The notes beneath the pieces were generated by a model that saw only the letters and a list, made by a program, of their open reading frames with translations, was not told where the DNA came from and made no database searches. Position numbers and translations under genes: made by a program. A DNA stretch of 64,000 nt from Paracidovorax sp031843945. Lineage in GTDB: Bacteria > Pseudomonadota > Gammaproteobacteria > Burkholderiales > Burkholderiaceae_C. Of this stretch, positions 23,644-33,096 are shown piece after piece; position 1 is the stretch's first letter, and each line of letters opens with the position of its first letter. The DNA is taken from the NCBI RefSeq assembly GCF_031843945.1, contig NZ_JAVTJJ010000001.1, positions 1,123,652 to 1,187,651 of the forward strand. Direction: 5' to 3'.

Positions 23644-26076
23644 TCAGTGCTTCACAGAACCGGTGGTGGACTGTGCCTTGTCAGCCGAAGCGGGCGCAGG
23701 CACTGCGGCGGCAGCCACCTCTTCGTCGGTCAGCGCGATAGGCTTGCGCTCAAGCGCTATCTCAAGCACCTTGTCGATCCAACGCACAGGTACGATTTCC
23801 AGTGCGCTCTTCACGTTGTCTGGAATCTCCTGCAGATCCTTCACATTCTCTTCAGGAATCAGCACGGTCTTTATGCCCCCGCGCAGTGCGGCCAACAACT
23901 TTTCTTTCAGGCCGCCAATGGCGGTCACCTCTCCACGTAACGTGATCTCACCCGTCATGGCGACATCGCCTCGCACGGGAATGCCGGTCAGCGCAGAAAC
24001 GAAGGCCGTCGCCATGGCCGCACCCGCGCTCGGCCCGTCCTTGGGCGTAGCGCCGTCGGGCACGTGAATGTGAACGTCGCGCTTCTCGAACGCGTCATCG
24101 CGAATCCCCAGCATGCGCGACCGGCTACGCACCACCGTACGTGCAGCCTCGACCGATTCCTTCATCACATCGCCCAGCGAACCGGTACGGGTGATGACAC
24201 CCTTGCCAGGCATGGTTGCGGCCTCAATGGTGAGCAGATCGCCGCCCACTTCCGTCCAGGCAAGACCAACGACCTGGCCGACCTGGTTCTGCTCTTCGGC
24301 GCGGCCATACGTATATTTGCGCACGCCCAGGTAGTCAGGCAGGTTGTCCGCCGTGACGACCACTTGCGGCTTCAATTGCTTGAGCTGCAAACCCTTGACC
24401 ACCTTGCGGCAGATCTTGGAGAGTTCGCGCTCCAGCGAGCGCACTCCTGCTTCGCGGGTGTAGTAACGCACGATGTCACGAACAGCGTCTTCGGTCACAC
24501 GCAACTCTTCGTCCTTCACGCCATTGTTCGTCAACTGCTTGGGAAGCAGGTACTTCATGGCAATGTTGGTCTTTTCGTCTTCGGTGTAACCCGACAGACG
24601 AATGACCTCCATCCGATCCAGCAGCGCTGGCGGAATGTTCATCGAATTGGAAGTCGCCACGAACATCACGTCAGACAGGTCGAAATCGACCTCGACATAG
24701 TGATCGCCGAATTTGTGGTTCTGCTCCGGATCCAACACTTCGAGCAGCGCACTGGATGGATCGCCCCGGAAATCCGTGCCCAGCTTGTCGATTTCATCCA
24801 GCAGGAACAGCGGGTTGCGCGTGCCAACCTTGTTCAGGCTCTGCAGCACCTTGCCGGGCATGGCGCCGATGTAAGTGCGGCGATGCCCACGAATCTCCGC
24901 CTCGTCGCGCATGCCACCCAGCGCCATGCGCACATACTTGCGCCCGGTCGCCTTGGCGATCGACTGGCCCAGGGAGGTCTTGCCGACACCCGGAGGGCCG
25001 ACCAAGCACAGGATGGGTGCCTTGACCTTGTCCACGCGCTGCTGCACTGCAAGATACTCAAGAATGCGATCCTTGACCTTGTCGAGTCCGTAATGATCCT
25101 CGTTAAGCACTTCTTCGGCGTTCAGCAGATCGTGCTTGATCTTGGTCTTCTTGCTCCAAGGCAAGCCCGTCAGCACTTCGATGTAGTTGCGCACCACGGT
25201 CGCTTCAGCCGACATGGGTGACATCAGCTTGAGCTTCTTTAGCTCGCTGTCTGCCTTCTTGCGCGCATCGGCAGGCATCTTGGCAGCCTTGATCTTCTTT
25301 TCGATCTCTTCGATGTCAGCGCCCTCTTCGCCTTCGCCCAGTTCCTTCTGGATGGCCTTTACCTGCTCGTTGAGGTAGAAGTCGCGCTGGTTCTTTTCCA
25401 TCTGCCGTTTCACACGGCCACGAATCTTCTTGTCGACGTTGAGGATGTCCACCTCACGGTCGAGCTGCTCGAACAGGTTTTCTAGCCGCAACTTGATGTC
25501 GGAGAGGTCGAGCACGACCTGCTTGTTCTCCAGCTTCAGCGGCAAGTGCGCGGCGATGGTGTCTGCCAGACGACCCGGGTCGTCAATGCTGGAGATCGAG
25601 GTGAGGATTTCGGGCGGGATCTTCTTGTTCAGTTTGACGTACTGATCGAACTGCTGCATCACCGCGCGGCGTAGCGCTTCGATCTCGCTGGGCTTGTGCC
25701 CATCGTCCGTCGCCTCGACCGGATTCACGGTCGCAGTGAAGTGGGTTTCTGCATCTTCGATGGAGGCGACGGCTGCCCGTTGCTGCCCTTCCACCAGCAC
25801 CTTCACGGTACCGTCGGGCAGCTTGAGCATCTGCAAGATGGTGGAAACGCAGCCAACGTCGAACATGTCGGACACCAGCGGCTCGTCCTTCGCCGCTGCC
25901 TTTTGGGCAACCAGCATGATGCGGCGGTCGCCGTCCATGGCCAGTTCCAGCGCCTTGATGCTTTTCGGACGCCCCACGAAAAGCGGGATTACCATGTGGG
26001 GGAACACCACCACGTCGCGCAAGGGCAACAACGGCAGGTCAAGGGGAGACGAGGGCAAGGGGGTGTGTCCGGACAT
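23644..26076 (-). CDS. lon: ATP-dependent protease La (Lon)
   Basis: Cytosolic AAA+ protease, 810 residues, degrading misfolded and short-lived proteins. N-terminal substrate domain (LPLLPLRDVVVFPHMVIPLFVGR), AAA+ module with Walker A GPPGVGKTSLG and sensor regions, and a serine-lysine protease domain with the Ser in KDGPSAGAAMATA and the Lys near GLKEKLLAALRGG. The ATG giving MSGHTPL has a GAGGAT ribosome site; in-frame ATGs at 26088 and 26112 exist, but the latter would lie upstream of the likely heat-shock transcription start. Follows clpX on the same strand, as in many proteobacteria. The C-terminal tail is Ala-rich and variable. Confidence 0.96.
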   Translation of the reverse strand: MSGHTPLPSSPLDLPLLPLRDVVVFPHMVIPLFVGRPKSIKALELAMDGDRRIMLVAQKAAAKDEPLVSDMFDVGCVSTILQMLKLPDGTVKVLVEGQQRAAVASIEDAETHFTATVNPVEATDDGHKPSEIEALRRAVMQQFDQYVKLNKKIPPEILTSISSIDDPGRLADTIAAHLPLKLENKQVVLDLSDIKLRLENLFEQLDREVDILNVDKKIRGRVKRQMEKNQRDFYLNEQVKAIQKELGEGEEGADIEEIEKKIKAAKMPADARKKADSELKKLKLMSPMSAEATVVRNYIEVLTGLPWSKKTKIKHDLLNAEEVLNEDHYGLDKVKDRILEYLAVQQRVDKVKAPILCLVGPPGVGKTSLGQSIAKATGRKYVRMALGGMRDEAEIRGHRRTYIGAMPGKVLQSLNKVGTRNPLFLLDEIDKLGTDFRGDPSSALLEVLDPEQNHKFGDHYVEVDFDLSDVMFVATSNSMNIPPALLDRMEVIRLSGYTEDEKTNIAMKYLLPKQLTNNGVKDEELRVTEDAVRDIVRYYTREAGVRSLERELSKICRKVVKGLQLKQLKPQVVVTADNLPDYLGVRKYTYGRAEEQNQVGQVVGLAWTEVGGDLLTIEAATMPGKGVITRTGSLGDVMKESVEAARTVVRSRSRMLGIRDDAFEKRDVHIHVPDGATPKDGPSAGAAMATAFVSALTGIPVRGDVAMTGEITLRGEVTAIGGLKEKLLAALRGGIKTVLIPEENVKDLQEIPDNVKSALEIVPVRWIDKVLEIALERKPIALTDEEVAAAAVPAPASADKAQSTTGSVKH

Positions 26077-26100
26077 GGGGATCCTCATGAAGCTCTGTGG

Positions 26101-26128
26101 AATATGGTCCACAGACAGGAAATTTCAA
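26101..26128 (-). promoter_or_regulatory. Probable sigma-32 (heat-shock) promoter of lon
   Basis: Minus strand reads TTGAAA, 15 bp, CCATATT. This fits the RpoH pattern CTTGAAA-N11-16-CCCCATNT and places the transcript start about 18 bp ahead of the lon ATG at 26076. Confidence 0.55.
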
Positions 26129-26209
26129 CCCTCCAGCGCCGGGCTGACGGCGCCAGGGGTAGTCGCTGCAGCATCTGAAGCAAGACGCTGTAGCAGGTCA
26201 TCAGCCGAG

Positions 26210-27475
26210 TCAGGCCTTTTTCGCGGCTTCGCGATACACCAGCAGCGGGGGCTTGTTCTCTTCGATGGTGGACTCGTCGACCACCACCTTTTCGACGTTC
26301 GTAGCGTTGGGCAAGTCGAACATGGTGCCGATGAGCGACTGCTCAAGAATGGAGCGCAGACCGCGTGCTCCCGTCTTGCGTGCCAAGGCCTTGCGGGCGA
26401 TGGCGTTCAGCGCAGCCGGGCGAATCTCGAGATCCACGCCTTCCATCGCTAGCAGGCGGCTGTACTGCTTGACCAGGGCGTTCTTGGGCTCGGTCAATAT
26501 CTCGACCAATGCATCCTCACTCAGCTCCGCCAACGCGGTCACCACGGGCATACGCCCAACCAACTCGGGGATCAACCCAAACTTGATCAGATCTTCCGGT
26601 TCGATTTCGGTGAAAACCTCGGTCAACGATCGCTGCTTCTTGCTCTTGACCGAAGCGCCAAAGCCGATGCCCGACGCCTCAGTGCGGTTCTCAATGACCT
26701 TTTCCAAGCCAGCGAATGCGCCGCCGCAGATGAACAGAATATTCGTCGTGTCGATCTGCAAAAAGTCCTGGTTGGGATGCTTGCGCCCGCCCTGCGGCGG
26801 CACGCTGGCCATGGTGCCTTCGATCAGCTTGAGCAGCGCCTGCTGCACACCCTCGCCAGACACGTCACGAGTGATGCTGGGGTTATCGGACTTGCGGGAG
26901 ATCTTGTCGATTTCGTCGATGTAGACGATGCCGCGCTGGGCGCGCTCGACTTCGTAATTGCAGCTCTGCAACAACTTTTGCACGATGTTCTCGACGTCTT
27001 CGCCCACATAACCGGCCTCGGTCAACGTGGTGGCATCGGCCATGACGAACGGCACATCCAACATGCGCGCCAAGGTTTGCGCCAGCAGCGTCTTGCCAGA
27101 GCCCGTGGGACCGATCAGCAGAATGTTGCTCTTGGACAGCTCGATGTCATCCTTGCCAGCCTTGTCCTTGTGGCGCAACCGCTTGTAGTGGTTGTATACC
27201 GCCACCGCCAGCGTGCGCTTGGCGATGTCCTGACCAATGACGTAGTTGTCCAGGTTGGACTTGATTTCCGCTGGAGTGGGCAAATCGCCACGCGTGTCAC
27301 GCGCACCATCGCCTGCAGGCAATTCGTCACGAATGATTTCGTTGCACAGGTCAATGCACTCGTCGCAGATAAAGACGGACGGTCCGGCGATCAGCTTCTT
27401 CACTTCATGCTGGCTTTTGCCGCAGAAAGAGCAGTAAAGGGTTTTTTCGCTGGAGGAGCCTTTTTTCTCGGCCAT
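26210..27475 (-). CDS. clpX: ClpX ATPase subunit of ClpXP
   Basis: AAA+ unfoldase of 421 residues. N-terminal zinc-binding domain with CSFCGKSQHEVKKLI and CDECIDLC, Walker A GPTGSGKTLLAQ, pore-loop region AGYVGEDVEN, Walker B IVYIDEIDKI. The pore and ClpP-docking features look normal. Upstream lies clpP with a terminator-like hairpin between, so clpX probably also has its own promoter. Downstream is lon. Confidence 0.96.
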   Translation of the reverse strand: MAEKKGSSSEKTLYCSFCGKSQHEVKKLIAGPSVFICDECIDLCNEIIRDELPAGDGARDTRGDLPTPAEIKSNLDNYVIGQDIAKRTLAVAVYNHYKRLRHKDKAGKDDIELSKSNILLIGPTGSGKTLLAQTLARMLDVPFVMADATTLTEAGYVGEDVENIVQKLLQSCNYEVERAQRGIVYIDEIDKISRKSDNPSITRDVSGEGVQQALLKLIEGTMASVPPQGGRKHPNQDFLQIDTTNILFICGGAFAGLEKVIENRTEASGIGFGASVKSKKQRSLTEVFTEIEPEDLIKFGLIPELVGRMPVVTALAELSEDALVEILTEPKNALVKQYSRLLAMEGVDLEIRPAALNAIARKALARKTGARGLRSILEQSLIGTMFDLPNATNVEKVVVDESTIEENKPPLLVYREAAKKA

Positions 27476-27522
27476 GGGGGCAATGCCTTATGACAAGGGA
27501 AGTGTCAAGATGATAACGAAAT

Positions 27523-27557
27523 AAAAAGCGGCGCTTTCCCTCAAGGAAAACGCCGCC
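27523..27557 (-). terminator. Terminator between clpP and clpX
   Basis: Minus strand: GGCGGCGTTTTCC-TTGA-GGGAAAGCGCCGC followed by TTTTT, about 20 bp behind the clpP stop. Confidence 0.65.
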
Positions 27558-27575
27558 TACGAGGGGCGAGGACTC

Positions 27576-28184
27576 TCAGGGACGCCGGGCGATCACCTGA
27601 TCGACCAGCCCATATTCCTTGGCTTCGTCAGCGGTCAGGAAGTAGTCGCGCTCGGTGTCTGATTTGACCTTGTCCAGCGGCTGACCGGTGCGGTCTGCCA
27701 GAATGCGGTTCATCTGATCCTTGGTGCGCAGGATGTCCCGTGCATGGATCTCGATGTCGGTCGCTTGCCCACGGGCACCGCCCAACACCTGGTGAATCAT
27801 GATCTTGGAGTTGGGCAACGAGAAACGCTTGCCCTTGGCGCCGGCCGCCAGCAAGAACGCGCCCATGCTGGCCGCAAAACCCACGCACATGGTGGACACG
27901 TCAGGCTTGATGAACTGCATGGTGTCGTAGATGGCCATGCCGGCCGTCACGCTGCCGCCAGGAGAGTTGATGTAGAACGAGATGTCCTTGTCAGGGTTCT
28001 CGCTCTCCAGGAACAGCAACTGCGCCACCACCAGATTAGCGGTCTGATCGTTGACCTCGCCCACCAAAAAGATGATCCGCTCCTTCAGCAGGCGCGAGTA
28101 GATGTCATAGGACCGCTCACCACGGCCCGATTGCTCGATGACCATGGGGACCATGCCCAGGGCCTGTGTTTCCAGTGCGCTCAT
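27576..28184 (-). CDS. clpP: ClpP protease subunit
   Basis: Self-compartmentalised serine protease, 202 residues. Catalytic triad: Ser in CVGFAASMGAFLL, His in MIHQVLGG, Asp in KSDTERDYFLTADEA. N-terminal axial-loop region (MVPMVIEQSGRGERSYDIYSRLL) is typical. Located between tig and clpX on one strand, the standard tig-clpP-clpX-lon order. Confidence 0.97.
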   Translation of the reverse strand: MSALETQALGMVPMVIEQSGRGERSYDIYSRLLKERIIFLVGEVNDQTANLVVAQLLFLESENPDKDISFYINSPGGSVTAGMAIYDTMQFIKPDVSTMCVGFAASMGAFLLAAGAKGKRFSLPNSKIMIHQVLGGARGQATDIEIHARDILRTKDQMNRILADRTGQPLDKVKSDTERDYFLTADEAKEYGLVDQVIARRP

Positions 28185-28234
28185 GTTGCTCTACCCTTCT
28201 CTTGCAGTCAGACAGTGACTGTATCCAGAAATGA

Positions 28235-28264
28235 TTTGGGGCTTGCACACCAAAGCACAAGCCC
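28235..28264 (-). terminator. Hairpin in the tig-clpP gap
   Basis: GGGGCTTG and CAAGCCCC form an 8 bp stem with a 12-base loop; the following T-run is weak, so it may be a leaky terminator or mRNA-processing element rather than a strong stop. Confidence 0.4.
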
Positions 28265-28311
28265 CCGAAGCCATGTCACCCGCAGCCTGGGCCGCCGGCA
28301 ACCCGCTCAAT

Positions 28312-29622
28312 TCAACCCTGCCCCATCAGTTCGTCGAACGAGACAGCCTTGTCGGTGACCTTGGCCTTGCCCATCACGAAGTCGGTCACGTTATTTTCGA
28401 TGACCACGGCTTCGACTTCAGCCAGACGCTGGCGGTCGCCGAAGTACCAGCGCACCACATCTTCGGGCTTCTCGTAGCTGGCAGCCAGCTCGTCGATATG
28501 GGCCTTCAGCTGCTCTGGCTTGGCGTGCAGCTCATTGGCGCGCACCAGTTCGGCCACGACCAGGCCCAGGCGCACGCGGCGCTCGGCCTGGGGACGGAAC
28601 ACGTCTTCAGGGATTTCGGCCTTGTCAGCGTCCTTGATGCCGCGTTGCTTCAGGTCGGCGCGGGCGCCTTCGAGCAAGCGAGCGATTTCAGACTGCACGC
28701 TGGCATTGGGCAAGTCGAGTTCGGCCTTGGACACCAGAGCGTCCATCACGGCTTGCTTGTTGCGAGCCAGCAAGCGGAACTTGACTTCGCGCTCCAGATT
28801 CTTCTTGATGTCAGCGCGCAGGCCGTCGACCGTGCCGTCGGCGATGCCCAGCGACTTGGCCAGTTGCTCGTTCACTTCAGGCAGGTGGGCGGCTTCGATG
28901 TTCTTGACCGTGACCAGGAAGTCAGCGGTCTTGCCGGCCACGTCCTTGCCGTGGTAGTCCGCCGGGAAGCCCAGCGGGAAGGTCTTGCTTTCGCCCGACT
29001 TCATGCCACGCACGGCGTCTTCGAATTCCTTGAGCATCTGGCCTTCGCCGACCAGGAACTGGAAGTCTTCAGCCTTGCCGCCCTGGAAGGTTTCGCCGTC
29101 GATCTTGCCTTCGAAGTCGACCGTCACGCGGTCGCCGTCTTCCACAGGCGTGCCCATGGCACGCTGGGCAAACGTGCGGCGCTGCTTGCGCAGAATATCC
29201 ACGGTTTTGTCGATGGCGCTGTCGTTCACATCGGCGGACAGCTTCTCGACTTCAGCTTCGGTCAGATCACCGATCTTGACTTCAGGAAACACTTCGAACA
29301 CCGCGTCGAACGTGACTTGGCCTTCAGGCGCGCCCTCTTTTTCGGTGATGCGGGGCTGGCCGGCCACGCGCAGGCTGGCTTCATTGGCAGCCAGAGCGAA
29401 AGCTTCGCCCACCTTGTCGTTCAGCACTTCGTACTGCACCGAATAGCCGTAGCGCTGCGCGACCACGTTCATGGGCACCTTGCCGGGACGGAAGCCGTCC
29501 ATCTTGACCGTACGGGCCAGGCGCTTCAGGCGCGCATCCACTTCAGTCTGAATGGTGGTGACGGGCAGGCTCAGCGTGATCTTGCGCTCGAGCTTCTCAA
29601 GGGTTTCAACAGTAACTGCCAT
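28312..29622 (-). CDS. tig: Trigger factor chaperone
   Basis: Ribosome-associated chaperone and peptidyl-prolyl isomerase, 436 residues. The N-terminal ribosome-docking region has the family signature DGFRPGKVPMNVV, followed by an FKBP-type isomerase domain (VEDGDRVTVDFEGKIDGE) and a long helical C-terminal domain. The start is the ATG of MAVTVETLEKLERK; the frame is open further upstream through tRNA-Leu but without homology. First gene of the tig-clpP-clpX-lon series. Confidence 0.96.
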   Translation of the reverse strand: MAVTVETLEKLERKITLSLPVTTIQTEVDARLKRLARTVKMDGFRPGKVPMNVVAQRYGYSVQYEVLNDKVGEAFALAANEASLRVAGQPRITEKEGAPEGQVTFDAVFEVFPEVKIGDLTEAEVEKLSADVNDSAIDKTVDILRKQRRTFAQRAMGTPVEDGDRVTVDFEGKIDGETFQGGKAEDFQFLVGEGQMLKEFEDAVRGMKSGESKTFPLGFPADYHGKDVAGKTADFLVTVKNIEAAHLPEVNEQLAKSLGIADGTVDGLRADIKKNLEREVKFRLLARNKQAVMDALVSKAELDLPNASVQSEIARLLEGARADLKQRGIKDADKAEIPEDVFRPQAERRVRLGLVVAELVRANELHAKPEQLKAHIDELAASYEKPEDVVRWYFGDRQRLAEVEAVVIENNVTDFVMGKAKVTDKAVSFDELMGQG

Positions 29623-29683
29623 GGCTCTTCCTATATTGAATGGATTAACGCTGCCTGCTGCTGGAGCAACGTGCTTAACGTGG

Positions 29684-29767
29684 TGCGCGGGGGGGGACTC
29701 GAACCCCCACACCATTGCTGGCGTCAGGACCTAAACCTGGTGCGTCTACCAATTTCGCCACCCGCGC
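29684..29767 (-). tRNA. tRNA-Leu (anticodon TAG)
   Basis: GCGCGGG acceptor, anticodon loop TTTAGGT in a CCAGG/CCTGA-type stem, long variable arm and GGTTCGAGTCC T arm; CCA encoded at 29681-29683. It lies about 60 bp upstream of tig on the same strand. Confidence 0.94.
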
Positions 29768-29859
29768 ATTTCTTCAGACAAACAGGCGGCAGGCAGGGCC
29801 AGCCATCTGTGTGAAATTGGTCAACCTTTGATTTTAGCCGTTTCGGCGAGGCGTCTTGT

Positions 29860-32800
29860 TCAAACCGCCTGAGCGGGCTCCGGATCAGGGCGCCGAACGC
29901 GGAACCAGGCAGCGTACATCGCGGGCAGCGCCAGCAGTGTCAGCACGGTCGCGACGATCAATCCCCCCATGATCGCCACGGCCATCGGCCCCCAGAAAAC
30001 ACTGCGCGAGAGCGGGATCATCGCCAGCACCGCCGCCGCTGCCGTGAGCACGATGGGCCGCAGCCGGCGCACTGCCGATTCCACGATGGCATCCCACGCC
30101 GGCACACCGCGCGCTCGGTCGCTCTCGATCTGATCGATCAGAATCACCGAATTGCGCTGGATCATGCCCATCAGTGCGATGACGCCCAGCAGCGCCACGA
30201 AGCCGAACGGCCGGCCCAGCAGCAGCAACGCGCCCGCCACCCCGGCAATGCCCAACGGCCCGGTCAGAAAGACCAGCACGGCGCGGCTGAAGCTGTGGAG
30301 CTGCAGCATGAGCAGCGTGAAGACGATGAACAGCATCGCCGGCAGCCCGGCCACGATGGATGCGGAGCCCTTGGAACTTTCCTCCACCGCGCCCGCCACC
30401 TCGATGCGATAGGCGGACTGGCCAGCGGCGTGCCAGCCGGCCTCGATCTTGCGCAGCGCGGGCAGCAGTGCCGCCGTCACCGTGGCGCCCTGCAGGCCTT
30501 CGATGACATCGCCCTGCACCGTAATCGCGTAGTCGCGGTTCTCACGCCACATCACGCCTGGCTCCCAGGCGAACACGGGACGCGCCACCTGCGTGAGCGG
30601 CACCGACCGGCCCGACGTGGTCGGCAGATAGGCGTTGGCCACATCCGTGATGGCGCGGCGTTCGTCCAGCGGCTGGCGCAAAACGATGTCGATCAGCCGG
30701 TCGCCCTCGCGGTACTGGCCCACGGCGCTGCCGGTGAAAGCCACTCGCGCGGCTTGCGCAATGGACTGGCTGGTCACGCCAAGCGCACGGGCCTTGTCCT
30801 GGTCCACCTCCAAGCGCATCACCTTGATCGACTCGTTCCAGTTGTCGTTCACGCCACGCATCTGCGGGTGATCACGCAACACGGCACGCACTTCGTCGGC
30901 ATGCTGGCGCAGCAGCACGGGGTCGGTGCCGATCACGCGGAACTGCACCGGGTACGGCACGGGCGGCCCGTTGGGCAACAGCTTGGCGCGGGCGCGCACT
31001 TCGGGAAATTCGCTGGCCAGCACCTGCGGCAGCGACTGGCGCAGCGTCTCGCGCGTGGCCAGGTCGCGCGGCACCACGATGAGCTGAGACACGTTGGTCT
31101 GCGGAAAGATCTGGTCCAGCGGCAGATAGAACCGCGGCACGCCGGAGCCGATCCAGGTACTGACCATGGTCACGCCCGGCTCATCCATCAGGCGGCGCTC
31201 CACGCGGCGCGTGATTTCTTCGTTCGACTGGAACGACGTGCCTTCCGGGAACCACAAGTCCACCAGCACCTCAGGCCGGCTCGAATCCGGAAAGAACTGC
31301 TGCTGCACCCGGCCCATGCCGACGATGCCCAGCGCAAAGGTCAGCAGCATGATGCCAATGGTGATCCAGCGGTGCTCCACGCACCAGTTCACCATGCGGC
31401 GGAACCGGTTGTAGAACGGGCTGTCGAACACCTCATGCGACCCGGCCGCTTCGGTTTCGTCGGCACCCTCTGCGCCAGGCTCGCCACGCACCTTCACATG
31501 CGCTGGATGCTTGAGCAGCAGCATGCCCAGATACGGCACGAAATAGACCGACGCCAGCCACGACAGCACCAGCGCAATGACCGTCACCGCGAAGATGGCG
31601 AAGGTGTATTCGCCCGTGATCGATTTGGCGATGCCGATGGGCAAAAAGCCCGCCGCCGTGATCAGCGTGCCCGTCAACATGGGTATGGCCGTGATCTCGT
31701 AGGCGAAGGTGGCGGCGCGCAGCTTGTCGTAGCCCTCTTCCATCTTCAGCACCATCATCTCGACGGCGATGATGGCGTCGTCCACCAGCAGGCCCAGCGC
31801 GATGATCAGCGAGCCCAGCGATATCTTGTGCAGCCCGATGCCCCAGTACCACATGGCCAGGAAGGTGACGGCCAGCACCAGCGGAATGGTGATGCCCACC
31901 ACCAGCCCCGGCCGAATGTCCAGCGTGTAGCGGCGCCACAGCGGGTGCTGGCCCGGGCGCTTGTGCAGCCCCAGGCTGATGAAGCTCACCGCCAGCACGA
32001 TCACCACCGCCTCGATCAGCACCTTGATGAATTCGTTGACCGAGCTGGACACCGCCCGGGGCTGGTCCTGCACGTTCACCAAACGCACGCCGGCCGGCAG
32101 CGTCTTCTCGATCTGGGCCGTGGCCACATGCAGCGCGTCGCCCAGCCGCACGATGTCGCCACCCTTGGCCATGGAGACACCCAGCGCGATCACCTCTTTG
32201 CCCTGGTGGCGCACCTTGACGGTGGCCGGGTCCACGTAGCCGCGCCGCACCTCGGCGATGTCGCCCAGCCGCAGCTGCGCGCCCGAGGCTCCGCGAATCG
32301 GCATGGAGCGCAGTTCTTCCACCGTGCCGAACTGCCCGCCCACGCGCACCTGCACCTGGTCGACCGGCGTCTGGATGCTGCCGGCGCTCTCCACTGCGTT
32401 CTGCTGGCCCAGTTGCGCCAGCACCTGGTTCATGTCCAGGCCCAGCTGCGACAGGCGGCGCTGCGATATCTCGATGTAGAGCTTTTCGTCCTGCACGCCG
32501 AACTGCTCCACCTTGGCCACGTCGCGCACGCGCAGCAACTGCTGGCGCACGTCGTCGGCAAAGGTCTTCAGCTCGGCATAGCCGAAGCCGTCGGCCTCCA
32601 GCGCGTAGATCACGCCGTACACGTCGCCAAATTCGTCGTTGAAAAACGGCCCCTGCACGCCTTGCGGCAGGGTGGACCGCATGTCGCCGATCTTCTTGCG
32701 CACCGTGTACCAGACCCCAGCCACTTCCGTCGGCGGCGAAGAGTCCTTCAGGTTGAAGATGATGAGCGACTCGCCCGGCTTCGAATAGCTGCGGATCTTG

Positions 32801-33087
32801 TCGGCATAGGGCGCCTCCTGCAGCGTGCGCTCGAGCTTGTCGGTGACCTGCTCGGCCACCTGCTGCGCCGTTGCGCCGGGCCAATAGGTGCGCACCACCA
32901 TCGCCCTGAAGGTGAAGGGCGGGTCTTCGTCCTGCCCCAGCTGGAAGTAGCCGCCCACGCCCAGCAGCAGCAGCGCAACCATCAGGTAGCGCGTGAGCGC
33001 GGGATGCTCCAGCGCCCAGCGCGAGAGGTTGAAGCGCTGGCGAGGCTCGGCCGCAGCGGTCGGCGGCGTGGAATGGTTCTGCGACAT
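29860..33087 (-). CDS. RND efflux pump inner-membrane transporter
   Basis: Proton-driven tripartite pump component of 1075 residues. It shows the RND plan: helix 1 near residues 34-50, two large periplasmic loops, and helix 4 with the proton-relay acidic residues in LGLLVDDAIIAVEMM. Further helices occur around 480-530 and at the C-terminus (LFIVFTLLMLQL, GVIALMGMIQRNSVILIDQIE). The sequence is closer to the TriC/VexF type of hydrophobe pump than to AcrB itself. The membrane-fusion gene is 9 bp upstream on the same strand; no outer-membrane channel gene is next to it, so a shared TolC-like protein is likely. Confidence 0.92.
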   Translation of the reverse strand: MSQNHSTPPTAAAEPRQRFNLSRWALEHPALTRYLMVALLLLGVGGYFQLGQDEDPPFTFRAMVVRTYWPGATAQQVAEQVTDKLERTLQEAPYADKIRSYSKPGESLIIFNLKDSSPPTEVAGVWYTVRKKIGDMRSTLPQGVQGPFFNDEFGDVYGVIYALEADGFGYAELKTFADDVRQQLLRVRDVAKVEQFGVQDEKLYIEISQRRLSQLGLDMNQVLAQLGQQNAVESAGSIQTPVDQVQVRVGGQFGTVEELRSMPIRGASGAQLRLGDIAEVRRGYVDPATVKVRHQGKEVIALGVSMAKGGDIVRLGDALHVATAQIEKTLPAGVRLVNVQDQPRAVSSSVNEFIKVLIEAVVIVLAVSFISLGLHKRPGQHPLWRRYTLDIRPGLVVGITIPLVLAVTFLAMWYWGIGLHKISLGSLIIALGLLVDDAIIAVEMMVLKMEEGYDKLRAATFAYEITAIPMLTGTLITAAGFLPIGIAKSITGEYTFAIFAVTVIALVLSWLASVYFVPYLGMLLLKHPAHVKVRGEPGAEGADETEAAGSHEVFDSPFYNRFRRMVNWCVEHRWITIGIMLLTFALGIVGMGRVQQQFFPDSSRPEVLVDLWFPEGTSFQSNEEITRRVERRLMDEPGVTMVSTWIGSGVPRFYLPLDQIFPQTNVSQLIVVPRDLATRETLRQSLPQVLASEFPEVRARAKLLPNGPPVPYPVQFRVIGTDPVLLRQHADEVRAVLRDHPQMRGVNDNWNESIKVMRLEVDQDKARALGVTSQSIAQAARVAFTGSAVGQYREGDRLIDIVLRQPLDERRAITDVANAYLPTTSGRSVPLTQVARPVFAWEPGVMWRENRDYAITVQGDVIEGLQGATVTAALLPALRKIEAGWHAAGQSAYRIEVAGAVEESSKGSASIVAGLPAMLFIVFTLLMLQLHSFSRAVLVFLTGPLGIAGVAGALLLLGRPFGFVALLGVIALMGMIQRNSVILIDQIESDRARGVPAWDAIVESAVRRLRPIVLTAAAAVLAMIPLSRSVFWGPMAVAIMGGLIVATVLTLLALPAMYAAWFRVRRPDPEPAQAV

Positions 33088-33096
33088 GCGGCGCTC

